Assembly: GCF_029887875.1 (NCBI RefSeq)
Contig: NZ_JARXRM010000025.1
Coordinates: forward strand, 186,001-250,000
DNA: 64,000 nucleotides
Direction: 5' to 3'
DNA from: Luteimonas endophytica
GTDB lineage: Bacteria; Pseudomonadota; Gammaproteobacteria; Xanthomonadales; Xanthomonadaceae
Shown here piece by piece: positions 16,744 to 24,372 of the stretch (position 1 is the first letter of the stretch; every line of letters starts with the position of its first letter). The position numbers and the translations under genes were made by a program. The notes beneath the pieces are model-generated. The model made no database searches. It was not told where the DNA came from and saw only the letters and a program-made list of their open reading frames with translations.

Positions 16744-17915
16744 GCGCCCGGTGCGTACAGCCGGACGCCCTGCACCACCCGGTTGACCAGGCCCTGCGCG
16801 TTCGGGTTGTCCGGCGACAGGCCGAGCGCGCGCGAGGCCTCGAACGCATAGAGCTGCGCGAGCACCACGAACGGCCACAGCAGGTCGACGTCGGCCGCGC
16901 CGGCCATGCCGGGGACCGCGATGGTGTCCGGCGCGGTGGCGTGCGGGCCGTCGGCGGCGCGCGGCTGGGCGGTCACTTCGACGACCCGCGCCGCGCACCC
17001 GTCCCGGCGCAATTCGTCGATCAGGTCGCGGTCGTAGCGTCGGGTGAGCGGGTCGTTCGACACGAACACAATCACCAGGGTCCGCGCGGTGATGAAGGTC
17101 TTGGGGCCGTGGCGGAACCCGAGCGGCGACTCGAAGCAGGTCGCCACGGCGCCGTTGCTGAGCTCGCCCAGCTTCAATGCCGCCTCGCGGGCCAGTCCCT
17201 GCAGCACGCCGCTGCCCAGGTAGGCCACGCGGTCGTAACCGGCCCCGGCCAGCGCGCCGAGCACGGCGTGGGCCTCGCTCATCGCGCGCCGTGTCGCCCG
17301 GGCGATCGGCCCGATCCTCGCGTCCATCGCCCCCGCCTCGCCCAGCGCCGCCAGCGTGGCGTACATCATGCAGCTGAAGCTGGAGGTCATGGCGAAGCTG
17401 GCGTCGTGGGTCTCCTCCGGCAGCTGCAGGGTCATCGCCGTGGCGACCGGGGCGCGGCACAGCGCGCCGGCCGGGTTGCAGGTCACCACCAGGTGGCGGA
17501 CGTCGGCGACCAGCGACTCGGCCAGCTCCATCGCCGCGATGCTTTCCGGGCTGTTGCCGGAGCGGCCGAAGGACACCAGCAGCAGCGGCTGGCCGGGGTC
17601 GAGGTACAGGCCCGGTGCGCTGACGATGTCGGTGGTCGGCACCGCGTCCACGCGCGCGGCGAGGCTGCGGTCCAGCAGTGGCGCCAGGCACTGGCCGATG
17701 TAGGCCGAGGTGCCGGCGCCGGTGAGGATCACCCGCGCGCTCGGGTTCCCGGCCGCCGGCGCGACGAACGCCTGCAGCTGCGCGTGGAGCGCCGCCACCA
17801 GGGCGTGGGTGCGTTCGAGCATGCGCGGCTGCTGCGCGATCTCGCGCGCGGTCCAGAGGGCGCCGGCGGCGATCAGGTCGTGCTCGGGAATGCCGAGCGA
17901 TTCAGTGGGGTTCAT
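16740..17915 (-). CDS. agaS: AgaS-like SIS-domain galactosamine-6-phosphate deaminase/isomerase
   Basis: 391 residues with two SIS sugar-isomerase domains: GAGTSAYIG at 66-74 and SFGRSGNSPES at 115-125 in the first, and GSGVLQGLAREAALKLGEL with PLGFRHGPKTF in the second. It lacks the N-terminal glutaminase of GlmS. AgaS enzymes convert galactosamine-6-phosphate to tagatose-6-phosphate and ammonia. Start chosen at MNPTESLG (17915), which overlaps the preceding gene by 14 nt; an earlier in-frame ATG at 17960 lies deeper inside it. Length matches AgaS (about 385). It acts between the kinase and the KbaZ-like protein. Confidence 0.9.
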   Translation of the reverse strand: MNPTESLGIPEHDLIAAGALWTAREIAQQPRMLERTHALVAALHAQLQAFVAPAAGNPSARVILTGAGTSAYIGQCLAPLLDRSLAARVDAVPTTDIVSAPGLYLDPGQPLLLVSFGRSGNSPESIAAMELAESLVADVRHLVVTCNPAGALCRAPVATAMTLQLPEETHDASFAMTSSFSCMMYATLAALGEAGAMDARIGPIARATRRAMSEAHAVLGALAGAGYDRVAYLGSGVLQGLAREAALKLGELSNGAVATCFESPLGFRHGPKTFITARTLVIVFVSNDPLTRRYDRDLIDELRRDGCAARVVEVTAQPRAADGPHATAPDTIAVPGMAGAADVDLLWPFVVLAQLYAFEASRALGLSPDNPNAQGLVNRVVQGVRLYAPGA

Positions 17916-19191
17916 GGGGCTCACAGGCATCGTTGTAGTCGTCCAGGACCACGTCGACATGGGCCATCGCCAGCCGGAGCGGGTCGTTGGCCGCGCGTCC
18001 GCCGCGCAGCGCGCGCTGGGCGTGGGGCAGGTACTGGCCGATCAGCGAGATCGGCGGGGGGTCGGCGCGCAGGTTGTCGAACAGCCGCTGGCGCGCCTGT
18101 TCGATCGCCGGATCGGGCCAGTAGTAGCGCATGCGATCACTGAGGCTGTAGTCCAGATCGACCGCCAGCGCCCGGCCCTGGCCGTGGTAGTAGCGCTGCC
18201 AGTGGTCCGGTTGCGCGCGCATGCGCTCGCGCACCACCTCGCGCAGCCGCGCCTGCCGTGGCGGGTCGATCCATTCGCGCTCGATCGCGTCCAGCCCCCA
18301 CAGCGCCTCGCGCAGCGCGAACGTCAGGCCCGGCCCGACCTTGAGAATGGCGAAGTGGTCGCGCACCAGCGCGGCGAGCGCCGCGCGGGTCTGGTAGTCG
18401 GTCGAATGCGCCTCGAACACCATCCCCGGCACCCGCTCGATGGCGCGGCTGAGCGGCGCCGCGGCCGCGGGCCGGTAATCGATCACCTCGTGATGATCGA
18501 ACTCGACGCCGGGCTGCACCACCGACGCGATCACCCGCGGCCACGCGCCATCCAGCCCGGCGGCGGCGAACGCGTCGCGGTGCGCCTGGATCGTGGCCAA
18601 CGCCGCTTCGGGCGTGGTCGGCGCCAGGCCTTCGATCGACTCGGTGGCGCCGCCGGGCACCGGCACCTCGGTGCCGATGACGTAGACCGGCGGCTCGCCG
18701 CCGGCCTGCGCATGGGCGGTTTCCGCCGCCCGGCACAGGCGCACCGCGCGGCGCACGATCTCGGCCTCGGGCAGCGGTTCGGGATCGCCGCTGCAGGCCA
18801 TCGAGCAGTCCAGGTGGATCTTGCGGAAGCCAGCCGCCACGTACGCCGCGACCATCGCCTCGGCCTTGTCCATCGCCGCCTCGGCCGGCAGCCCGGTCCA
18901 AGGGTTGGGCCCGAGATGGTCGCCGCCCAGCACCAGCCGCGCGCGGTCGAAGCCGACCCGGTCGGCGATCGCGTGCACGAAGTCGACGAAGCCGGCCGGG
19001 GTCATGCCGGTGTAGCCGCCGTCCTGGTTGACCTGGTTGCAGGTCGCCTCGAACAGCAGCAACGGCCGGTCGTCCCGCTGCGCATGGCGCAGCGCGGCCT
19101 CGATGACGATGGGGTGCGCCGAGCAGATCGAGGTCACGCCGGTGGCGTGACCCTGGGTATGGCGCGCAACGAGGTCGAGCAGCACTTGCAT
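17902..19191 (-). CDS. kbaZ: Tagatose-1,6-bisphosphate aldolase non-catalytic subunit / tagatose-6-P kinase family (KbaZ/GatZ/AgaZ)
   Basis: 429 residues, the normal length for GatZ/KbaZ. Characteristic segments: VTSICSAHPIVIEAA (19-33), FEATCNQVNQDGGYTGMTP (47-65), GGDHLGPNPW, and VVQPGVEFDHHEVIDY. Members were first described as the non-catalytic partner of the KbaY/GatY aldolase and later proposed to be the tagatose-6-phosphate kinase (AgaZ). Either role fits the step after AgaS. No class II aldolase (KbaY) gene is adjacent, so that partner must be elsewhere. It is followed closely by agaS and preceded, after 15 nt, by the DMT transporter gene. Confidence 0.92.
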   Translation of the reverse strand: MQVLLDLVARHTQGHATGVTSICSAHPIVIEAALRHAQRDDRPLLLFEATCNQVNQDGGYTGMTPAGFVDFVHAIADRVGFDRARLVLGGDHLGPNPWTGLPAEAAMDKAEAMVAAYVAAGFRKIHLDCSMACSGDPEPLPEAEIVRRAVRLCRAAETAHAQAGGEPPVYVIGTEVPVPGGATESIEGLAPTTPEAALATIQAHRDAFAAAGLDGAWPRVIASVVQPGVEFDHHEVIDYRPAAAAPLSRAIERVPGMVFEAHSTDYQTRAALAALVRDHFAILKVGPGLTFALREALWGLDAIEREWIDPPRQARLREVVRERMRAQPDHWQRYYHGQGRALAVDLDYSLSDRMRYYWPDPAIEQARQRLFDNLRADPPPISLIGQYLPHAQRALRGGRAANDPLRLAMAHVDVVLDDYNDACEPHEPH

Positions 19192-19206
19192 CTGGGACGG
19201 GTCCGG

Positions 19207-20124
19207 TCAGGAGGGGACGGTCGCGCTGTCGCGCTCGGGCTCGCTCACCAGCAGCAGCGAGGCGACCAGGGCCAGGGCCAGGCCGACCATCTTGAGCGGC
19301 CCCGGCACCACGCTGGCGAACAGCAGCGCCAGCACCGCGGTGACCAGCGGTGCGCCGGCATTGGTCAGCGGCGCGACCACGATCGCCTTGCCGTGGCGGA
19401 ACGCGTACACCAGGGTGAGGGCGCCGACGGCGTTGAGGAGCTGGATCGCCGCGGTCATCCACGGGCCGTCCAGGCCCAGGTTGATCGGCTGCGTCCAGTC
19501 GGTCATCGCCAGCGCCACCGGCGCCAGCAGCACCGCACCCAGCATCATGTAGAAGAAGATGCTCTCGGCGCGCACCGTGTGGTTCGCCAGGCGCATGAAA
19601 TAGGCCTGCACCCCCCAGGCCGCCATGATCAGCAGCGACTGCAGGAACCAGCCCAGCCCACCGCCCGCGCCGCGGCCGAACGAGAGGTCCAGCAGCGGCA
19701 GCGCCACCAGCGCCAGGGCGATCCCCAGCGCGCCACGCCAGCCGGTGCGTTCGCGCAGCAGCAGGAAGGCCAGCGCGATGGTGACCACCGGCGACAGCGA
19801 GATGATCGGGAATACGAAGTACGCCGGGCCGATGGTCAGCGTGTGGAACAGCAGCATCTGCCCGCCCGCGCCGAGCAGGCCGATGGTCATGCCGAAGCCG
19901 ACCGCCCGCGGCGAGCGGTCCAGCGCCCACCCGCCGCGCCACAGGATGTACAGCGCCGGGGGAATCATGGTCAGCGCCCACACGCCGTAGACCAGGGTCT
20001 CGGGGAAGCCGCGCTCGGCGGACAGCCCCGACAGCGCCCCCCACACCCCCCACAGCAGCACCGTGGTCAGGGCGTAGACCAGCCACGGGCGCCGGCTCGC
20101 GCCGGCAATGGCGACGGCGCTCAT
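19207..20124 (-). CDS. EamA/DMT transporter of the amino-sugar locus
   Basis: 305 residues with ten predicted membrane helices in two repeats (for example WLVYALTTVLLWGVWGALSG and FVFPIISLSPVVTIALAFLL). Its ATG overlaps the GH36 stop (ATGA) and it precedes the kbaZ-like gene, so it is co-expressed with the catabolic enzymes. This is the position where a sugar permease would be expected, making it the candidate inner-membrane carrier for the released amino sugar. That use would be unusual for a DMT protein, and no substrate can be read from the sequence. Confidence 0.87.
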   Translation of the reverse strand: MSAVAIAGASRRPWLVYALTTVLLWGVWGALSGLSAERGFPETLVYGVWALTMIPPALYILWRGGWALDRSPRAVGFGMTIGLLGAGGQMLLFHTLTIGPAYFVFPIISLSPVVTIALAFLLLRERTGWRGALGIALALVALPLLDLSFGRGAGGGLGWFLQSLLIMAAWGVQAYFMRLANHTVRAESIFFYMMLGAVLLAPVALAMTDWTQPINLGLDGPWMTAAIQLLNAVGALTLVYAFRHGKAIVVAPLTNAGAPLVTAVLALLFASVVPGPLKMVGLALALVASLLLVSEPERDSATVPS

Positions 20125-22226
20125 GCGGCCGCGGCCACGGGCGCCGCCTGCAGCAGCAGGAAGTCGGAGAACGCGACCTCGAGCGTGTTGCGCTCCGCAT
20201 CCACGCTGCCCAGCTCGGTGTCGTCGAACAGGTTGCGGACCCGATAGCGCCCGGCGCCGAGCCCGCGCAGCTCCACCCTGCCCTGCCAGGCGTCCGCGTA
20301 GAAGGCGTAGTACATGGCGCCTTCGCGGGCGATCGCGTGCGCCTCCGGCCGGTCGAAGCCGATGTCGTACAGCGACCCCAGGTAGTCGCCCTTGGGCAGC
20401 ATATGGCGGCGGTACAGCTCGACCCACTTGCGCCACAGCGCTTCCTTCTCCGGCGTCAGCACGTAGCCGCCCGGCGGCAGCGGCGCGGTGGGCGTCTGGG
20501 TATCCCGGGGCCAGGTGAACTTGGACGAGATCACCGCGCCGATGCCGACGCTGGAGGCGAAATCGGCGCCGCCATCGGACAGCTCGACGTGATCGCCGGC
20601 GTAGCTGCTGCGCTCGCCGATCAGCGCCTTGATGCTCTTGCCCTTGCTGCGCACCTGCCACGACGACAGCGGATCCGACGACGGGAACTGGTCGGTGGCC
20701 GGCAGGTTGTGGAAGGCGAACGCGGTCCCGCACGGGCACAGCTCGACCACCGCCTCGGGATTGGCCTCGCGCGCGGCGGCGTGGATCGCGTTCCAGAAGC
20801 CGGCCAGGCCCTCGAACGATTCGTTGGGGTGGGCGTGCCGGTGCGCCGGGTTGTGGCACGGCGCGACCGCGTTGAGGTGCTGGCCGTCGAGCTTGAGGCC
20901 CTCGAAGCCCCAGTCGCCGATGGCCTTCTTCACCAGCGCCACGTAGTAGTCGATGGTCGGCTGGTAGGCCGGGCACTGGGTCAGCGCGTTCCACCAGGTC
21001 ACGGTCTGGAACGCGCCGTACTCGTCCAGCAGCAGCATGTCCACGTGCTCGTGCAGCACGTCGCTGCCCGGGTCGGCGGCCAGCGGCGCCAGCCACAGGC
21101 GCGGGCGCATGCCCTGCGCGCGCACCGCGCGGGTGAAGGCGCGCATGTCCTCGTCGCCGCGCGGGAACTTGCGCCGGTCGATGCGCCAGTCGCCCTCGTT
21201 GGTCTGCCAGCCGTCGTCCAGCACCGCCCATTCGAAGCCCAGTTCGCGCGCCTTGGGCAGCGTCGCCAGCACCTGCTCGACGGTGAAGTCGCGCTCGTAG
21301 CCCCAGGCGCACCAGACCGGCGCGAACGCCGACTCCGGCGCCAGCGGCGCGACCAGGCCCTCGGCGCGCATGAATTCGCGGTACCGCGCCAGCGGCGCGA
21401 AGTGGTCGCCGGCGTGGACGCACAACAGCACCCGGTCGGTCGTCAGGGTGCGGCCCGGCGCCAGCACCGCCGGTGCCCGCGATTCGACCGCGATGGCGGC
21501 ACCGCCGGCGGTCTTGCGCACCGGCATGTCCAGCAGCCGGACCACCGGTTCGACATGGCCGACGGCCAGGCCCACGTCGCGCCGCCAGAGGTTGGCCACC
21601 GGCGTGCCGCCGCCGTAGTCGGAGGAATCCATGCCCAGGGTATTGCGCTGCTCGAAGCCCTCGCCGACCGGCTGCACCCAGTCGCGGCGGTCGGTGTGGG
21701 TGGCGCCGGAGTAGCTCCAGAAGCCGCCGGGGGCGTCGGCCAGTTCGTGGGCGGCGTTGCGCCAGCCGGCCACCTCCACCGCGGCCTCGCCCAGGTTGCG
21801 GTAGCGCACCTGCAGCACCGCCATCCCCGGGGCGCGGTCGAACAGCGACACCGCGACCTGCTTCTCGATCCCGCGCGTCGAGCGGCCGCTCACCAGCAGC
21901 TGGCGGCCCGGGCCATGGCGCGCATCGTCGAGCGCAACCTGCCGGGTGCCGGTGAACGCGAACGCCTCGGCGGCGTCGCCGGCCAGCAGCAGGCGCTCGC
22001 TGTCCTGGTACGGGGTCAGGCGCCGGCCGCGCGTGCCGATCCGGGTGCGCAGCTGCCGGTCGAAGGCGATCGAAATGACGCCGTCCTCCAGGCGCGCGTC
22101 GGCGAGCCTGCCGCCGCCCTGGGCGGCCCGCGCCGGCGCCAGCGCAGCCCAGGAGGCGGCGCCGACCATGCTGCCGGCCATCAATTTCAACAGGGTGCGG
22201 CGTTCAATCGGTGCCATGGTCGCCAT
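20121..22226 (-). CDS. GH36-like alpha-galactosidase / alpha-N-acetylgalactosaminidase, Tat-exported
   Basis: 701 residues from the ATG at 22226 (a second ATG at 22217 is equally possible). The N-terminus IERRTLLKLMAGSMVGAASW is a twin-arginine signal followed by an APARA cleavage region. A beta-sandwich domain (about 45-290) precedes the clan GH-D barrel: VLDDGWQ at 335-341, GLKLDGQ with probable nucleophile Asp447, CPCG at 497-500, and an Asp-containing TDQFPSSDP (511-519) where the acid/base is expected. Compared with classical GH36 the CxxGxxR and SDDTD motifs are altered, so substrate choice may differ. Its neighbours suggest alpha-linked GalNAc or galactose in the periplasm. First gene of the operon down to the kinase. 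Confidence 0.85.
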   Translation of the reverse strand: MATMAPIERRTLLKLMAGSMVGAASWAALAPARAAQGGGRLADARLEDGVISIAFDRQLRTRIGTRGRRLTPYQDSERLLLAGDAAEAFAFTGTRQVALDDARHGPGRQLLVSGRSTRGIEKQVAVSLFDRAPGMAVLQVRYRNLGEAAVEVAGWRNAAHELADAPGGFWSYSGATHTDRRDWVQPVGEGFEQRNTLGMDSSDYGGGTPVANLWRRDVGLAVGHVEPVVRLLDMPVRKTAGGAAIAVESRAPAVLAPGRTLTTDRVLLCVHAGDHFAPLARYREFMRAEGLVAPLAPESAFAPVWCAWGYERDFTVEQVLATLPKARELGFEWAVLDDGWQTNEGDWRIDRRKFPRGDEDMRAFTRAVRAQGMRPRLWLAPLAADPGSDVLHEHVDMLLLDEYGAFQTVTWWNALTQCPAYQPTIDYYVALVKKAIGDWGFEGLKLDGQHLNAVAPCHNPAHRHAHPNESFEGLAGFWNAIHAAAREANPEAVVELCPCGTAFAFHNLPATDQFPSSDPLSSWQVRSKGKSIKALIGERSSYAGDHVELSDGGADFASSVGIGAVISSKFTWPRDTQTPTAPLPPGGYVLTPEKEALWRKWVELYRRHMLPKGDYLGSLYDIGFDRPEAHAIAREGAMYYAFYADAWQGRVELRGLGAGRYRVRNLFDDTELGSVDAERNTLEVAFSDFLLLQAAPVAAAA

Positions 22227-22243
22227 CCGGTCGAGGTCGATCG

Positions 22244-22320
22244 GATTCTGCGCGAGCCGCGCCGGTTGATGCAAGCGTTTTGTTGCGATATGGTTTCAGT
22301 AAGTTTCGTTATCGAGCGGG
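22244..22320. promoter_or_regulatory. Divergent promoter/operator between GH36 and amidohydrolase genes
   Basis: Plus strand: TTGATG (22266-22271), 17 bp, TATGGT (22289-22294) fits a sigma-70 promoter for the amidohydrolase. Minus strand: TTGCAT (complement of 22269-22274), 18 bp, CAGAAT (complement of 22245-22250) would serve the GH36 operon. TTTTGTTGCGATA (22279-22291) and TTTCGTTATCGAG (22304-22316) form a direct repeat like the AgaR/DeoR-type TTTCGTT sites found again at 24275-24340. Confidence 0.6.
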
Positions 22321-22328
22321 GTAGCACG

Positions 22329-23459
22329 GTGCCCAGGATCCTGCAGCAGCTGCTCGCCGCAGCGGCGGCCCTCGGCCTCGCCGCCTGCACGACCACCGCG
22401 CCCGCCGCCAGCGCCGGTGCCGCGGCCGCGCCCTACACGATGGCCGATTTCCCGCGGGTGCGGAAATACGACGCCCACGTCCACGCCAACACCGCGGACC
22501 CCGCGTTCCTGGAACAGGCGCGCGCCGACGGCTTCGAGCTGATGTCGATCAACGTCGACTATCCCGACTTCCCGACCCTCGAGACGCAGCGTGCCGCCGC
22601 CCTCGCGCTGGCGGCGGCGGAGCCGTCGCGCTTCCACTGGGCGACCACCTTCGCGATGGAGGGGTTCGGCGAGCCGGGCTGGGCCGACGCGGTCGCGGCC
22701 GCGCTGGCCCGCGACGTCGCCCGCGGCGCGCGCGCGGTGAAGATCTGGAAGAACGTCGGTATGGTCGAGCGCGATGCCGGCGGGCGCCTGGTCATGCTCG
22801 ACCACCCCGGACTGGCGCCGGTCGCCGAACGGATCCGCGCGCTGGGCGTGGCGCTGATCGGCCACCAGGGCGAGCCGCACAACTGCTGGCTGCCGCTGGA
22901 GCGGATGACCACCGAGAACGATCGCGAGTACTTCCGCAACCATCCCGAGTACCACATGTACCTGCACCCGGAACAGCCGGGCTACGAGGACCAGATCGCC
23001 GCCCGCGACCGCTTCGTCGCCGCGCACCCGCGGCTGCGTTTCGTCGGCGCGCACCTGGGCAGCCTGGAGTACGACGTCGATCGCCTGGCGGCGTTCCTGG
23101 ACCGCTTTCCCGGCGCCACCGTCGACATGGCGGCGCGGATGAGCCAGGTGCAATACCAGTCCGTCCGTGACCGCGAGCGGGTGCGGGACTTCTTCATCCG
23201 CTACCAGGACCGGGTGCTCTACGGCACCGATCTCACGCTCGGCCCCGGCGCCGACCCGGAGGCGTTCAGGCGCCAGGCGCATGCGGTCTGGCGCGCCGAC
23301 TGGCGCTACCTGGCCACCGCGCAAAGCCAGCGGGTGGAGACGATCGACGCCGACGTGCCGGGGCTGGCGCTGCCGCGCGCGGTGGTGGACAAGATCTACT
23401 ACGCCAACGCGGCGCGGGTGTTCGCGCCGGCGGCGCCGCCCGGCGCGGCGGGCGGCTGA
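22329..23459 (+). CDS. Amidohydrolase family lipoprotein (COG2159-like)
   Basis: 376 residues from a GTG start at 22329, giving a lipoprotein signal with lipobox LGLAAC (Cys20). An in-frame ATG at 22290 would add 13 residues before the signal and overlaps the operator. The mature part is a metal-dependent amidohydrolase TIM barrel: KYDAHVHANT (first His-x-His), GALIGHQGEPHN-like segment, FVGAHLGSLE, and the C-terminal VLYGTDLTLG Asp. It is envelope-attached, so it is not the cytoplasmic GalNAc-6-P deacetylase the pathway needs. Substrate unknown. It shares the control region with the GH36 operon and converges on the regulator gene. Confidence 0.82.
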   Translation: MPRILQQLLAAAAALGLAACTTTAPAASAGAAAAPYTMADFPRVRKYDAHVHANTADPAFLEQARADGFELMSINVDYPDFPTLETQRAAALALAAAEPSRFHWATTFAMEGFGEPGWADAVAAALARDVARGARAVKIWKNVGMVERDAGGRLVMLDHPGLAPVAERIRALGVALIGHQGEPHNCWLPLERMTTENDREYFRNHPEYHMYLHPEQPGYEDQIAARDRFVAAHPRLRFVGAHLGSLEYDVDRLAAFLDRFPGATVDMAARMSQVQYQSVRDRERVRDFFIRYQDRVLYGTDLTLGPGADPEAFRRQAHAVWRADWRYLATAQSQRVETIDADVPGLALPRAVVDKIYYANAARVFAPAAPPGAAGG

Positions 23460-23463
23460 GGTG

Positions 23464-24240
23464 TCAGGCCAGCAACAGCTCGAAGCCGAGCTCCCGGCTG
23501 GCTTCGACGATCTCCTCCGGCGCGCCGGTGTCGGTGATCAGCGTGTCCATCGCGCTCACCGGGATGATCCGGTGCAGGCAGACCCTGCCGAACTTGGAGC
23601 TGTCGGTGATCGCCACCACGGCGCGCGCGGCTTCGACCATCTTCCGGTTGAGCAGCGCCTCGGGCTCGTAGTGGGTGGTGATGCCGCGCTCCAGATCGAA
23701 CCCGTCCACGCCCAGGAACAGACGGTCCACGTGCAGTGCGCCCAGGGCCTCGACGGTCAGCCCGCCGTAGAAGGCCATGTTCTTGCGCCGCAGCTCGCCG
23801 CCGAGCATGACGATGTTGACGTTGGGCTTGGCTGTGAGCGCGCCGAGCACGCCGAAGTCGTTGGTCACCACGGTGACGTCGATGTCCGGCAGCGCCTCGG
23901 CCAGCTGGATCGAGGTGGTGCCCGAATCGATGGCGATGGTGTCGCCGGGCCTGACCAGGGTGGCCGCGCGCCGGCCGATGCGGCGCTTCTGGTCCAGGTT
24001 GACGGTGCGCTTGGCCTCGTAGGGCGGTTCGACCGCGCCGCCGACCACGCCGCTGTCGATCGCGCCGCCGTACGCCCGGGTCATCACCCCGCGCTCGGCC
24101 AGGTAGCGCAGGTCCTTGCGCACCGTCTGCATGCTCACACCGAAGCGCCGGGCCAGGGCGTCGACCTGGACGCTGCCCTGCTGGCGCACGAGTTCGCTGA
24201 TCTGGAGACGGCGTTGGCTGGTGTCGCGGGTCGCTGCCAT
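23464..24240 (-). CDS. DeoR/GlpR family regulator, AgaR-like
   Basis: 258 residues. N-terminal winged HTH (about 8-62: RRLQISELVRQQGSVQVDALARRFGVSMQTVRKDLRYL) followed by the DeoR sensor domain with the phosphosugar-binding IAIDSGTTS (about 105-113), VVTNDF and GVDGF. Start at 24240 chosen for the GAGGA ribosome site 8 nt upstream. DeoR regulators of this type respond to sugar phosphates. Position between the two halves of the amino-sugar locus and the TTTCGTT repeats in both divergent regions mark it as the local repressor. Assignment as AgaR orthologue is inference. Confidence 0.9.
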   Translation of the reverse strand: MAATRDTSQRRLQISELVRQQGSVQVDALARRFGVSMQTVRKDLRYLAERGVMTRAYGGAIDSGVVGGAVEPPYEAKRTVNLDQKRRIGRRAATLVRPGDTIAIDSGTTSIQLAEALPDIDVTVVTNDFGVLGALTAKPNVNIVMLGGELRRKNMAFYGGLTVEALGALHVDRLFLGVDGFDLERGITTHYEPEALLNRKMVEAARAVVAITDSSKFGRVCLHRIIPVSAMDTLITDTGAPEEIVEASRELGFELLLA

Positions 24241-24274
24241 GGGGATGTCCTCGGGACCGCCGGAGTATGCCAAA

Positions 24275-24345
24275 TTTCGTTGTGTTTCGCTATTGATGCA
24301 AAACGAAACCTGTAATACGCTCGATTTCGTTGCTTATCGCAGGTT
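24275..24345. promoter_or_regulatory. AgaR-type operators and promoter upstream of the second TonB receptor
   Basis: The region holds TTTCGTT (24275-24281), TTTCGCTAT (24285-24293), an inverted AACGAAA (24302-24308) and TTTCGTTGCTTATCGC (24325-24340). A -35 TTGATG (24293-24298) and -10 TACGCT (24316-24321) with a 17-bp spacer fit a promoter for the receptor, with the inverted site lying between them. TTGATGCAA is shared exactly with the 22266 promoter. Repression by the adjacent DeoR-type protein is inferred. Confidence 0.65.
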
Positions 24346-24372
24346 ACCCGTCGCGCCACCCAGGAGAACCCA

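Noticed and set aside
22329..23459. Amidohydrolase as the missing GalNAc-6-phosphate deacetylase
   Set aside because: It has a lipoprotein signal and would work outside the cytoplasm. Its motifs fit the COG2159-type amidohydrolases, not NagA/AgaA.
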